Part shown: positions 12,493 through 24,672 of the stretch, piece after piece
Position numbering within the stretch: position 1 is the stretch's first letter
Layout of the letters: every line of letters begins with the position of its first letter
Assembly: GCA_019671005.1 (NCBI GenBank)
Contig: CM033744.1
Location: 2,012,208-2,076,207, forward strand
DNA: 64,000 nucleotides
From: Hibiscus mutabilis
Lineage: Eukaryota > Streptophyta > Magnoliopsida > Malvales > Malvaceae
Direction: 5' to 3'
Position numbers and translations under genes: made by a program
Notes under the pieces: model-generated
Told to the model about the DNA's origin: nothing
Seen by the model: only the letters and a program-made list of their open reading frames with translations
The model's database searches: none

Positions 12493-13080
12493 TTTGGAGA
12501 TATCTTTATTAAATCTTGAACTAGTTTTTTTTTTTCTTCGCTCCCGATGGATCAGATACTGATGGTTATATTTGGTCAAATTAAGTATAATAGCACCCAA
12601 CTATTGTAAGAGTTTTTCGTCACCTAACAATAAAAAGATATAAAATGGTTATTAATATTATCGACTTGTGACGTTATGGCCACTCATTTGTAAATTGTCA
12701 ATTAACCCTTTATCGAAATGATGTGGTGGCATGCTAGCTCAAGGGTTAATACTTGATTTAGTTATTGAGTTATAGTCAAAACATCAGTTTGGAGATATCT
12801 TTATTAAATCTTGAACTAGTTTTTTTTTCTTCGCTCCCGATGGATCAGATACTGATGGTTATATTTGGTCAAATTAAGTATAATAGCAACCAACTATTGT
12901 AAGAGTTTTTCGTCACCTAACAATAAAAAGATATAAAATGGTTATTAATATTATCGACTTGTGACGTTATGGCCACTCATTTGTAAATTGTCAATTAACC
13001 CTTTATCGAAATGATGTGGTGGCATGCTAGCTCAAGGGTTAATACTTGATTTAGTTATTGAGTTATAGTCAAAACATCAG
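12493..13080. repeat. Near-perfect tandem duplication of a ~293-295-bp unit
   Basis: Unit 1 (12493-12787) and unit 2 (12788-13080) both begin 'tttggagatatctttatt' and end '...caaaacatcag'. I notice only a T-run length difference and one substitution ('tagcaccc' versus 'tagcaacc'). Such high identity implies a recent event. The unit contains no ORF of note. Confidence 0.9.
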
Positions 13081-13168
13081 TTTGGTACTTTTAGATTTAT
13101 TTCTATGATAGTTTCAAAAAATATTAAAAAGAATTTAAAATTTGATAATATATTTTATGAAATTATAA

Positions 13169-13984
13169 GGCTTAATAGTTAAAAAGGTGTTCAATCTATA
13201 CCTTTTTCCAGTTTGATGCATAACTTTTTTTCAGACCACTTTGGTGCCTAACGTTCATTCTGTAACTCAAATTAAGTTTTTCAATCAACGACCATTAAAA
13301 ATTTTATGTTAACCAATTATAACATGATACGTGGCTTGTTTTATATATTTATTTAATTTCTGAATTATGTTTAAAATTATGTATTTCTTAAAAAACTCTA
13401 GAGTTTTAATTTCTTTCAAATAAACCCTCAAATCACATCTCCCTCACCGTCCGGCATCCCCACACGCCGTCGGTTCACCGTTCACTACCTAAGCATCGGG
13501 TTCCTCACTGTTCAACATCCTCCACCCTTTAGCCGTCGGTTAGAAGCCCAATCGGTTTCTTTTTTCTTTTTTTTAAATGTTTGTCGACGGAACAATTGAC
13601 GATTTATTCGCCGATTTTTGACGACGAAGTCATGGGGCTTTCAATCGTTGTGGGCCAACGAAGGTAAGGGTGGCCGGTGGTGGGAGGGGAGGAATTTAAA
13701 GATCTAAGGTTTGGGTTTTGGGTTTTAGAGAGATTAAAGGTTTTGGGTTTTTTTTTATAAAACTAAAGATATTCTAATTTTTAGAAAAATAAAAATTAAA
13801 GAAAATACCAAAATATGCCACGTGTCGTGTTTTTATTGGATAACAGAAAAATTTTAACGTTCGTCACGGAAAAACCCAATTTGAGTTACGAAATGAAACA
13901 TTAGGCACTAAAGTGGCATGAAAAAACGTTAGTCACCAAACTGAGAAAAAGTTATAGGTTGGATACCTTTTTGACTATTAAGCC
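13169..13984. mobile_element. MULE-type element, 816 bp, perfect 9-bp TSD, GC-richer interior
   Basis: The arms begin 'ggcttaatagttaaaaag' and end 'ctttttgactattaagcc', inverted over roughly 180 bases. The flanking 9-mers at 13160-13168 and 13985-13993 are identical ('aaattataa'), the 9-bp target-site duplication usual for Mutator-like elements. The middle (about 13440-13720) is clearly GC-richer and resembles gene 5' sequence ('ccgtcggttcaccg'), as if a host fragment was captured. No transposase is present, so it is non-autonomous. Confidence 0.85.
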
Positions 13985-15004
13985 AAATTATAATTACACA
14001 AAATATTAAAATTTTCTAAAAAATTATAAAATTCTTGAAAACCCTAGAAAGTTGTATCAAAACCCACTTGAGTAGCATGCCCAAAACTTGTTTTAAAAAA
14101 TTGACATAATCCATTTTTGTCAAAATCCTTCCCCCCAATGCAAAGGGACAATAAAGTTAAGTATGTACTTCCTGACCTATTGTAGTAGTGATGGAGAAAA
14201 AATGAGGAAAATGATTAAACCGCCCCAAGAATAAATGGTGTTTTTTTTAACTGCCATGGTTGAAAATGATGGTGTGTTAATTTCTCTAATTGTGTACTAC
14301 ATTTGGTAGACTACTTGAAATGCACCTTCAATTGCTCCCATCTTTTTCCTCCAGATTCATTCCCCTACTGCTAACTTACAAACTCATTGTGGATTTTGAA
14401 GCTTGGCCATTTATAAATCAATCTCACGTGAAACAACGGAGAAATTAGGGAAGAAAGGGGGTCTGCAAATCATATCAGCAAGCAAGTCAATGATTTGATA
14501 GTGAAATTTACTAAATAAAACGATTAAAAAAATAGAACAAATCATTAAAAGTTTGGAGACAACCTTTATCAGTGACGGAGTTGCCTTATAAGGCTTCGAA
14601 CTCGAGACATGCTTAAGTGATACCAAATTGCTTATCACTTGAATCAATCCCGTTGATAATTAGAACTTGACTTTGATTCATAGTTCGAGTTTCGATTCAG
14701 TTTATTTTTTTTTTCAAGTACGAGCCCATATTGGATCGACTCAAAGGTCCATTTTACTATTAAAGAAACAATAAAATATTAGTTTTTATAATTAAATTTA
14801 TATAAATTGTTTTATTATTAATTTAATTCTTTTGGACCAGGCCAGCTTGCGATATAAAATTTTCATAACCCAAACCTAGGTCGGGCCTATAGGCCCATGA
14901 ATAGGCCTATTGCAGAGGAGAGTTTAGAGATATTTCACATATGGTTTATATGGGGCTAGTTTTAAAATTAGGATCTCAATATATATATATATATATATGA
15001 GTTA
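13985..15004. other. AT-rich spacer with one SINE-like trace
   Basis: There is no gene. Near 14580-14650 the reverse strand carries a tRNA-like B-box phrase ('gagttcgaagcc') preceded by an A-box-like stretch, which suggests a decayed SINE. An (AT)n run sits at about 14980-14998. Confidence 0.4.
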
Positions 15005-15222
15005 GGATCCACTTACGCTGTAAAACTCAACTAGTTTTACACTAATTCATGGCCGTTAGATGGGCGAAATGGATGGATGAAATTAACTCCTTACTTTTTT
15101 CCCAAGTGATAATTTTCACATATCCTACTTCTAATCTCATCCATTCATTTCACTCCTCTAATGGTCATGGATTAGTGTAAAACTAGTTGAGTTTTACTTA
15201 GTGTAACTAGATCCCATCCCTA
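15005..15222. mobile_element. Stem-loop MITE, family copy 1
   Basis: The left arm 'ggatccacttacgctgtaaa' and a right arm ending 'actagatcccatcc' are inverted, and share the perfect internal palindromic block 'aaactcaactagttttacac'. Relatives are at 48657-48862 and 54727-54946. No coding capacity. Confidence 0.8.
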
Positions 15223-15227
15223 TATAT

Positions 15228-15632
15228 ATATATACAAACTGTGTAAAAAATTACACAACCCTTCTATAAAATTTAAAACCTAGCACCCTAAACCTTAAAA
15301 TCTAAATTCTAACCATAAACCTTAAATTTTATATCCTACACACTAAACCCCTAAACCCTAACCTTAAACCCTAAACCTTAAGATTAAAAGGCTTGTGTAT
15401 CAAAGTATATATATATATGAGTTATATTTTGATACACAATCTATGTAAAAAAAATTGCACAACCCTTCTATAAAATTTAAAACCTAAATTCCAAACCCTG
15501 ACACCCTAAAACCCAAGACTTAAACCCTAAACTTTAAATTCTAAGCATAAACCTTAAATTTTACACACTAAACCTAAAACCCTAAAATTAAAAGGTTTGT
15601 GCAAACTTGTGTATTAAAATATTTTTCTATAT
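15228..15632 (+). repeat. Two adjacent copies of the CCCTAAA-core repeat family
   Basis: Copy one (15228-15411) and copy two (15417-15632) each run from a 'gatacac'/'tgtgtaaaaa' phrase through 'ttctataaaatttaaaacc'. Then comes a run of degenerate CCCTAAA/CCTTAAA units and an end with 'aggcttgtgtatcaaa'-like sequence. The core resembles the plant telomere unit but is irregular. Confidence 0.75.
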
Positions 15633-17537
15633 ATAAATAATATACCTAAATTATATAAAACTTAATTTATGGTCAATGAATGATTCGATTCAAATGGATG
15701 GAAAAGATTATACACCGGATCACGCTGCTTTCAGTGTGGAATAGTTTGTTTTATGAACAAAACTAAATACATGATGGGAGCAGCTCTGGTCCTCCAAAAC
15801 TTTTGATTTAATTGGAATTTAAATTTTTTTAGCTTAAATGTTATTCGAATTAAATCATGTCCCGAAACAACAAATATTACTTAGAGCCCTAAGCTACATA
15901 GTCTTTCTAACATCATAATTCCATCCTTAGATACGTATAACAATATAATTTATTATATATTATCGGTGCATCAATTACGTAACTTCTATAATGTGATACA
16001 TTTTTATTTTGGTTGCATATTCGTATGGTGCAGAAAGTTAGTAGATCTAAAAAAGGATGGGCATAGGGTCAAATAAAGAAGCAAAACCAGTGATACATAT
16101 CACCTCAAACCTTTTTTCGTTTCAACAAAAGCTGCCGCCTGACGTTGGTTTCTAGCGACACAAGAGGGTAGGAACAAGAGCACGATTTTATATTTGGGTC
16201 GAACTTATATAATTCTAGGAAACAAAACTTATAAATTTAAAAGAAAGGCGAAAATAGATTTTTAATAAAAAAATATATTAAATTTTTTTAAATTATATAC
16301 AAATTTTAAATTTTCAGCCCCTCGGTCCATCCCTATAAGAGCCAACAAGGGACAACACCAACCAATCTTCACAACGTGTCACAAACATTTGACATTTGCC
16401 AACTCCCCCCATTACTCCTTTTTTTTGGCCACTTGTTATTAGAAGTTGGGTTAGTTAAAATTTCTTCATCTTACATGTTGGATCATATTCATTTCCCCCT
16501 TGTTGTGATGTTAGGACAAGGTTGCATTCAAGATCACCAAGAACAAGAAAGATTTTCACAATCTTTCCCAATAATTTTGTTGAATGTCTTTTGTAGTTGA
16601 ATGTGACAAGTGGAAGAGGTAGAACCAGATCTATTCATGGGTTAGATGGTCTCTCTTACTCTTATCTTAGGCAAGAGACTTTTCATTCCGATTCGGTTTC
16701 GATTAGATTATACATTTCTCTCATTCTTTTATATGATGGTGATGATAATAAGGTGGAAAGAGCTTTTAGACTCCCAACTTTATAATTTAATCATTTTAGT
16801 TTCATAAACTTTTATTATGTTACTTTTAACCTTCAAACTTTTATTTTTTTTTTTGTCAAGTTAAACCAAATATGATGTAATAGTAACGAACTGTTAAGTA
16901 AATTAATCAGGGTGGGTTAGGCAAGAAAACCATCCAACCTCACCGCATTTTGTTGCCATCTCTAAGTTGGGATAGCTTCTTGCTTGCTTTCTTTACCGTC
17001 AGGGACAAAGCCATTCATACAATGAGAGGAGTTGAGAGGAGTTGCGCCCCTAAATTTTTTGGTATAATAGTAATTTAAGTCTTTTTAGTTTAAATATTAA
17101 TGAAATAAGGTCTTTGTCCCTTCTAATTTTAAATTTAAATACTTAATAGACTCATGTCCCTCCGAATGTTTGATCCTAATTCTGTCTCTGTTTTCTGTTC
17201 ACTTGATTTAATAATAAAAAAATTCAATACATAACAAACAACTACCTTGATAAGAACTACTCTCTGGGTATAAATTCTATATAGAAAACAAAAATGGAGC
17301 ATAGGATCATATTGGTTAGTTAAATATTGATTCTCTTAGCTGCATCAAGGGAATATTTAGGGTTCATTCTTGTAGGTTTATTAGGTGATTTTTTCTAAAA
17401 GACCAGAGAATTAAATTGAAATATTTCCTTTTACTGATGATTACTAAAGATATTGTTGTTAGGAAATGTAGATCGGTTATTTCTATAATTTCGTTGTTAA
17501 ATTTTGTTTGATTTGTGACTTTTGATTATAAATTTTA
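15633..17537. other. AT-rich intergenic DNA
   Basis: No recognisable gene. 16190-16330 and 17030-17060 resemble other decayed repeats in the window. 16770-16900 matches one arm of the inverted-repeat element at 44214-44615. Confidence 0.4.
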
Positions 17538-18019
17538 GGGAAAACTACACAGGTGGTCACCCAACTATCACCCTTTTTCTGTTTTGGTCACTCAACTAAT
17601 TTTTTCGTCAAAATCGTCCCTTCCGTTAGATACCTTTCATGTTTTGCTCCCCTCCGTTAAAAACCTAACGGAATTGCTGATTTGGCATTTTTTTAATTTT
17701 TTAATAGTGTTTTTAGTATTTTTTGGGCCCTCCCGTTAAACCTAATGATATACTAATATTTTTTATTTGACCAACCAGGAGGGGGACCAAAACAGGAAAA
17801 TAGTGATAGTTAGGTGATCAAAACAAGAAAAGAGTGGTATTTAGGTGACCAAAAAATTAAAAATAAAATATCAAGTCAGCTGTTCCGTTAGGTTTTTAAC
17901 AGAGGGGGACTAAAACAGAAAAGATATCTAACGGGAGGGACGGTTTTGACGAAAAAATTAGTTGGGTGACCAAAATAGAAAAAAAGGTGATAGTTGGTGA
18001 CCACCTGTGTAGTTTTCCC
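17538..18019. mobile_element. Long-TIR element, 482 bp, MULE-like
   Basis: It begins 'gggaaaactacacaggtgg' and ends with the inverse 'cacctgtgtagttttccc'. The arms run more than 100 bases, with phrases such as 'gtcacccaactatcaccc' mirrored. Flanking 9-mers do not match exactly, so the family is assigned by resemblance to the elements with clear duplications. Confidence 0.75.
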
Positions 18020-20430
18020 TAAAAAATTAATAATTGCACCAAATATCTTTAAACTATGATCCATATTTAAAATTGGTCTCACTTCAAACTACTCTAATTG
18101 AGTTCTTGAAGTATTAACATCGGTCACCATATCAATTTGGCAATATCCAGCCCTCCCATCAACTTAGGTCTTAAATGCCACATCAAATATGATGTGGATC
18201 ATATTTTAAACATTGGATTAAATTTTAAATCGTGTATAAATATTGCATTGATAACTTGAATCTTACGTGTTAAAGAAAATAGACATTATGATCAGAGCAT
18301 TATTTATGTTTTTAATACATCATATTTAAGTTGACCGTGTAAGTACATAATGCTTAAATGTTGATCCACACATTATGTATATATTTTACGTCAGATTCAT
18401 GATAATATTTGACTTCCAAAGTGATAACTAGAATAATAGAATGACTCGATTGATAGAATATCGACAATTTTATATAATCAGCTTAAAATATCGATCATTG
18501 TTTGAGGATGTCCAATACAATTAACTCTATCCAAAATTGTCATTCGTGTTACCCGGACTCATCAATAGAAAAAAGGGAAGAAAACAATGGGGGTGTGGGA
18601 AGGTAGCTAGACAAAAGAATCAATGGTGGGACACAAAAACTATGATTTATGTCATTTTCTTTCTCGTTAATATGTTTGTTATTTCATTTTCATTTTGTTT
18701 TTTTTTAAAGAAACCCTAGAATTCATAAGTTTTTAAGACAAAGTTTTGATTGTCATTTGGCTTCATTAACTAAGACAATTTTTGTTAGTTATGTATATGT
18801 AAAAGTTAATAAAATTATCAATGGAATTAATTGTTTGTGTTCTTAGACAAGAGAAAGTAAGTAAATATTATGATAATGCTTAGTTTTCTAAGCTCTTGTT
18901 TCAACAAACACTGCTTCTCATGTCCTTTTCTGTTGTGTTTCACAACCCACTGTTTTAAAAACAAAACATAGACCTAACTCAAATTCCAATTGTCGTATCT
19001 TTATTTCTTTTGTTGTTGGATTTTTACACCGCCACAAACCATCAAATTATAAAAAATAGTTTTCTAAAAAAATTATAAATATCACATGATAGAACTGTAA
19101 TAGTTCACGTGACAGTAATATTTAAAAAAATTGACAAAAATTAATGGTCAAAATCGATCAAAAAACTTAATTAATTAAATTTATTAGTTTGAGGGCTTAA
19201 TTAGATAAAAAATATTTAATTATTTTTTCCAAAAAGTTAAAGGGGTTAAAACAACCCTAAGCCAATAATTAAAACAAAACAAAACCCACATTTTTTTATT
19301 GTAAAAGGTGACAATTAATCAATCAATCTACTGTTTAATTTATGTATCATGCATCGGGCATTGTCCCCTACTTGTGTTTTTTTTTTTTTATTAATTGACA
19401 AACTGGTATTTAAACTATATTGTTTATTTCGTCTTCATACATATTTTTTTTGGTAAGAAATGGTATCTAGTTTTTTTCCCAAACGGATCCAAAAGTGTTT
19501 TTTTTTATTAAAATTAACTTTTAACCGATTGAAACTTGTCACACAAAAGTTTTAAAAGTATTTTCACATGTCATTCGATTATTAAGTGTGATCTTAGTTT
19601 ATTAATAGAATATATGTGATGACTAATATGAAAAAACACAAAGTTTGAGTATTAATTTTGATAAAAAAAAGTTTAGATGCTCACTTGAGAAAAATATGCA
19701 ATTTAGATATCAATTTGTAAATTAAACCTTCAACTTTTGCTAGTTTGCTCGTACCACCAAATCACACCTCGAAATTTTAATTGGAGAAAGTATATAAATG
19801 GTCACTACATGTTATAAAATCATCATTAATCTTATCAAACTGTTATAAAATAGTCACTATAAATTATAAAATAGTGATAATTTTTAATAAGCGCAAGGAT
19901 CATTTTTAACATTTTGATAAATTTAATGACTATTTTATAATTTCTAAAATTTTATTAATGAAAAAATCATATTTACTTTTTTTTAATAGACTGGTGCGAT
20001 TATAATATAATATCTGTTCAATTTTCTTAAGCCTTTAATAAGGCACACACACCGTACCCGAACCTGAGTCAGCTAGATGAAATACATAATTCTTTACTAC
20101 TGAAACCACTCTACGGGTTCAAAAATCATATCTACTTGATTTAGTGATCAATTGTACACTTTACCTGTTTTTTTTTTCACTGTCCAATCCCACTAGCCGA
20201 ATTCAATATTCATTAGTATTAAAATCAAATTTTATTAATTTTTATATATTAATTAAATTTAAACAAAGACTATTTTTAATGAATGATGGTAATTTGAATC
20301 GAAACATGAGCAAATCCCTTCCAATATTACTTTCATCTAATGAATTTAAACTTGAAATCTTATTTACAAAGTATCAAACTTATTATCACTCGTTCAAACA
20401 CGCAGGTAGACTTTTTTAAAGCCTTTAACT
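18020..20430. other. AT-rich intergenic DNA
   Basis: No gene is recognised. 19395-19735 forms a loose inverted repeat ('tttaaactatattg' to 'caatttagatatcaa'), probably a decayed element. 19860-19990 has short inverted phrases of the same kind. Confidence 0.4.
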
Positions 20431-20845
20431 AGGGTTAGGAGTTCGATCGATTCAAGTTTAGTCAAAAAAATTTAAGTTATTCGAGTTTACAAGTCATATC
20501 TTACAATTCAAATTTTATTTAAATTTTTTTAATCAAGTCAAATCGAGTCGAGTTTTCAATTTTCTATACAAATTTAATTGTAATAATTTGTAATGTAATA
20601 TATAGTGATTCTAATTTAAACGACTTTCTATATCCATATACGATATACATATATATATTTTTATATTTTTACATGTGATATACATAATATATCAGAAAAA
20701 ATTGACAGACTTGACTCGAACTTAAAAATTAATGAACTAATTACTAAAAAATTTAAATTATTAGAACTTTTGTTTTATAACTCAAATTTTATTTAAAAAA
20801 ATTTTAGTCGAGTCGAATTTTACTCACTCGTACCTTTAGCTTATC
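20431..20845. mobile_element. Shorter relative of the 5755-6851 element
   Basis: It shares blocks with the left arm of the 5755 element ('taagttattcgagtt', 'tacaaatttaattgtaat', 'cgactttct') and ends in 'gtcgagtcgaattttac'. The internal tandem repeats are absent, so it is a deletion derivative or a separate insertion. Confidence 0.6.
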
Positions 20846-21134
20846 ACTCTTTTAACCGTAAGGATAGTATAATCCTTTTCAGTTCAAGCAACGGAAAGAG
20901 ATGGGTCCACAGAGACCCAAATTTCGTTACTACGGTTTTCCTTTTCCGCTTCCGTTACAAAATACACGAGTCTCTGCACACACACACATACTCTGCACAC
21001 GTGTTCGGACACGATCCATCCGCACGTGTAACAGAAAGGTTCACTTTTCTCTCCGTAGAAAAACTCCAAATCTCTACAACTGTTTCCATAAAGGGACAAA
21101 ATCCATGCACGTGGCAAAACCCACTTAAAAACAA

Positions 21135-21581
21135 GGGTAAAATACACAAATAGACACTAAACTATCCCAAGAAATACAAAATAGTCATCAAACTTTCAAA
21201 AGTTTCATAATAGGCATTAAATTTTAGTTTTTGTTACAGAATGGTCACTGAGCCATTATCTTTTGTTCATGATGTGACAGTTATAAAAATTTGAATAATA
21301 ACACATTTAATCCTCCATATTTACACATTCAATCAATTTAGTCCTAATTTAACCCTCATTCTTGATGTCTAAATTGATAGAATGTGTAAGTGTTGAGGAT
21401 TAAATGTGTTGTTATACAAACTTCCGTAACTGTCATGTCACCCAGTTAACAACAGTTAATGGTTCAACGGCCATTTTGTAACAAAAACTAAAGTTTAATA
21501 CCCATAATATAACTTTTGAAAGTTGGGTGACTATTTTATATTTTTTTAAGATAGTTTAGTGACCGTTTGTGTACTTTACCC
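21135..21581. mobile_element. MULE-type MITE, 447 bp, perfect 9-bp TSD
   Basis: The ends are 'gggtaaaatacacaaatag' and 'catttgtgtactttaccc'-like inverted arms. The nine bases before (21126-21134) and after (21582-21590) are identical, 'taaaaacaa'. Same family as 34355-34805. Non-coding. Confidence 0.9.
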
Positions 21582-22269
21582 TAAAAACAATACATATATT
21601 CTTTAAGTATTCCTTTTCAATTTGTTCGAAAAATATTCTTTTCCAAAAAGTTAATATTTATATAAAAAAGTTTACATTTAACTTAAAAAATTACTTACGT
21701 CACTCATGAGCTATGGCGGATCTTTGCAAGCTAGTTTAAGGGGGCATATTTAAAATTTTTTAAAATTTCAGAAACATATATTAAAAATTTTAAAAGTAGT
21801 GAAGGGTTTAATATAAAAATTTCATAAAAATTAAAAAGTTTAACTAAAATTTTCAAGAAAATGACACATAATGAGAACTTAAAAAAAAGTTATACTCAAT
21901 TTCCCTTTTAGTTCTAATGTAGGAGTAATGTTCCCACCCCACTCTAAAGTGTGCCATCAATTTTTTTTATTGAAATATATAAAATACATATATTTTTCAT
22001 TAAAATACATAAAAATATCATTTACCTAAACATCAAAATTTTTATTAGAAAATAATATTAAGGTAATGATGACTCAAAAGATACTAAAATAATGACCGAA
22101 GGATTTTTTTTTCTCCATTGAAAAAGAAAACTTGTTAGGTTACAAAATATGCATTCATGAGATTATTGTAACGGTTCAATGCCTCGTTTTCCGAACGAGA
22201 CATAAATGTGTGCACGACCGTAACGTACCTCAGAGGAGGTATGTGCTGAAAATTATATATATAGTGTTT
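21582..22269. other. AT-rich spacer
   Basis: No gene. 21700-21930 contains a decayed repeat also glimpsed near 16200 and 26170. Confidence 0.4.
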
Positions 22270-22535
22270 TTTTTTATTAAAATTAAGATTATTATCGTAT
22301 ATATTGATCGTGGAAAAAATTACTATATAAGCGGAGTTAATTTATAGTTTAGATGATATATTTAGGATTTATGAGTTATGAGTTTATGTTATATGGTTTA
22401 AAATTTAAGTTTAAAGGTACGAGGGCTTAAGATTTAGTGATTTAGATTTTATATTTTAAAGCTAATATAGATATGTTTGTGCTAATTTTCTTATACCGAC
22501 AATGTATCAAATAATAACTCTTTTAAAACTATAAA
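22270..22535 (-). repeat. Diverged CCCTAAA-core family copy, reverse orientation
   Basis: On the reverse strand it reads 'atttgatacattgtcgg', 'agcacaaacatatc', then degenerate CCTAAA-like units. It is more decayed than other copies. Confidence 0.5.
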
Positions 22536-22539
22536 TGTT

Positions 22540-22700
22540 TTTTGTGAACAATTTCTAGCTAGAGTATGGGGAATGAGAATTTTGCTCATACTGGGTCTTG
22601 AACCTATAACCTAAGGGCAGAGGAGTGTGTCAACTAAGAGTTTTAACCACATTCTCTAGAGATTATTGACAATTATAAATATTTTTTAATTTAAGTTCTT
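22540..22700 (-). mobile_element. SINE-like tRNA-derived element
   Basis: On the reverse strand an A-box-like 'gtggttaaaactcttagttg' lies about 30 bases before a B-box-like 'ggttcaagacc', the spacing and motifs of a tRNA-type RNA polymerase III promoter. A similar copy lies at 23925-24110. Confidence 0.5.
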
Positions 22701-23924
22701 ATTAAAAACAAATATTTAAATTAATTTTGACTTAAGTTGTAACGTCTAACTCAATCGGGCATCATTTAACATTAAGTTAAGATCTCCTCTATCATTATGT
22801 TTTAATTATTAATATAAAGCAAAAAAAAATTATGTTCAAATTATTTTGAACAATCTAAATCGCTTTCCACCCATAAATTGAAGAATAATGAATTTTTAAA
22901 CATATTTAATTTTATATTTTTTATGTATTATACCAACAACAATGTAAATCAAACTAAACTCAATCAATCTGTTAAAATATTATATTCGGAATTAGTTGTA
23001 TTTATTAGTTTTGCTGACTACCCTAAACTAAAACCCTTCAATGAATTAAATGATTTATCAGTCAAACAAGTAAAAAAAAAAACGAAACAAAAACAGACTC
23101 ATTATTATTACTTTTGAAACAAACAGAAGACAAAACACAAAGTCTCCCTAAATACGTTACAACCTAACCTGCATAGGCATTTTTCTTGTGACACAGGTTT
23201 CTCCTGCATGCATGATATGTGTGAATGTTATAGTTTTCTCTCTTTTTTTAGTTATGAATTTATAATTACATGATTATAAATTCATAATTACTAAGAAATC
23301 CTACCAAATAATCATTTATTTTGTAATTGGCCTAACTAATGAAATTGTGCTGAATGCAACTATACAAGTCAATTAATTCATGGTAATATTAATTCATTTT
23401 AATTAAATTAAACTAAATGTCTAAAATCAACAAATAACATTGTCCGAAGAAAATGGCAATTTTTAGGTCTGGAAGCATGCATTTCAATCTTCAGCTCTGC
23501 CCGTTGATTTATATTTGATTCGTTCATAATGTATAAATCGATAATATTTTTAATCACACGATACCATCTCATAAAAGTTTATATATATATATATATATAT
23601 ATATAATAAAACGACATTATATAATTTATTGACAATGTATAAATTTATGCAAGTTAAAATCTTATTTATTACTTTTTTTATCAATTATTTTTAATACATT
23701 AATTATAATCATTCACATTTGTAGGACTCGTCTACGGATTGTAAATAGTGACTAAATTTGTATATAATAGAGTGATAGTAATGGATGTAAAAATAACCAA
23801 GAAGAAAGTTACCTAGTTTTTTTTTTGTATAGCACGAAATCAACAAGTTGTCAAAGTGGAAAAGATGATGATATTTATTTTAGCATATCCGAGTCCGAAC
23901 ATACTTGTCTGCAAGGTGTGCACC
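22701..23924. other. AT-rich spacer with (AT)n microsatellite
   Basis: There is no gene. A perfect (AT)n run is at 23579-23604, and a short palindrome 'gaatttataattacatg' / 'attataaattcataat' at 23260-23295. Confidence 0.5.
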
Positions 23925-24110
23925 TTATCAAAGGGTTAAGAAAAAATATAAACAGTTTTTTGAATAATTTCTACCTAGGGGAGGGGAGGGGAAAATTTGC
24001 TCCTACAAGGTTTTGAACCCACAACCTAGAGGAAATGGGAGAATGTCAAATGTGAGCTTTGACCACTTGTTCTGGAGATTGTTAACCAAAAAAAGTTTTT
24101 TTTGTACAAC
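23925..24110 (-). mobile_element. SINE-like tRNA-derived element
   Basis: The reverse strand has an A-box-like 'tggtcaaagctcacatttg' and B-box-like 'gggttcaaaacc', in the same arrangement as 22540-22700. The two share 'caatttct' and 'ctctagagatt'-type flanks, indicating one family. Confidence 0.55.
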
Positions 24111-24394
24111 ACAATCCTTAAAATGAACATTAAACACGCTCAAATCCACAACCTTCAAAATATTATAACGACAACAATATCAATCTAGTTAAAACTCAAT
24201 CAACAAAATTTACATAATTAAAAATTAAATAAATAAAATAGTACCATGTGTCATATGCATAATTGAAGGTTACTTTTTATAACAAGATCAAAGCCAATAT
24301 ATGGGCAACTAAATAATGAAAATATAAAATACTTTATTTTCAAATGAGAAATATTGAGTAGTCAATAGGATTCAAAAAAGAGAAGAATATATAT

Positions 24395-24672
24395 ATAGGT
24401 TAAAACTTTGATACACAGGTTGTGTAAAATTCATTTTACACAAGCATGTGTATTTACACTATAAAAACTCAAATCCTAAATTTCTAACCTTAACCCTAAA
24501 AAACTAAACCCCACACTCTAAACTCTAAATTCTAAACACTAACCTTGAATTCTAAACCCTACAACCTAAACCACTAAACCTTAAACCCTAAACTAAAACC
24601 TTAACCCCTAAAACTAAAAGACACGTATAAACTAAAGTTTACACGGCCTATATCAAAGTTTTTTCATATATA
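24395..24672 (+). repeat. CCCTAAA-core family copy
   Basis: It opens with 'aaaactttgatacacagg' and 'tgtgtaaaattcattttaca', continues through CCCTAAA/CTAAACC units (24480-24610), and closes with 'aaagtttacacggcc'. Good preservation of both ends. Confidence 0.75.

Noticed and set aside
16376..16785. Two adjacent short plus-strand frames as a gene
   Set aside because: No domain, no family resemblance and no supported splice structure.
22540..24110. Functional tRNA genes
   Set aside because: A- and B-box-like motifs occur but no cloverleaf can be drawn. The flanks are shared between copies, as in SINEs.
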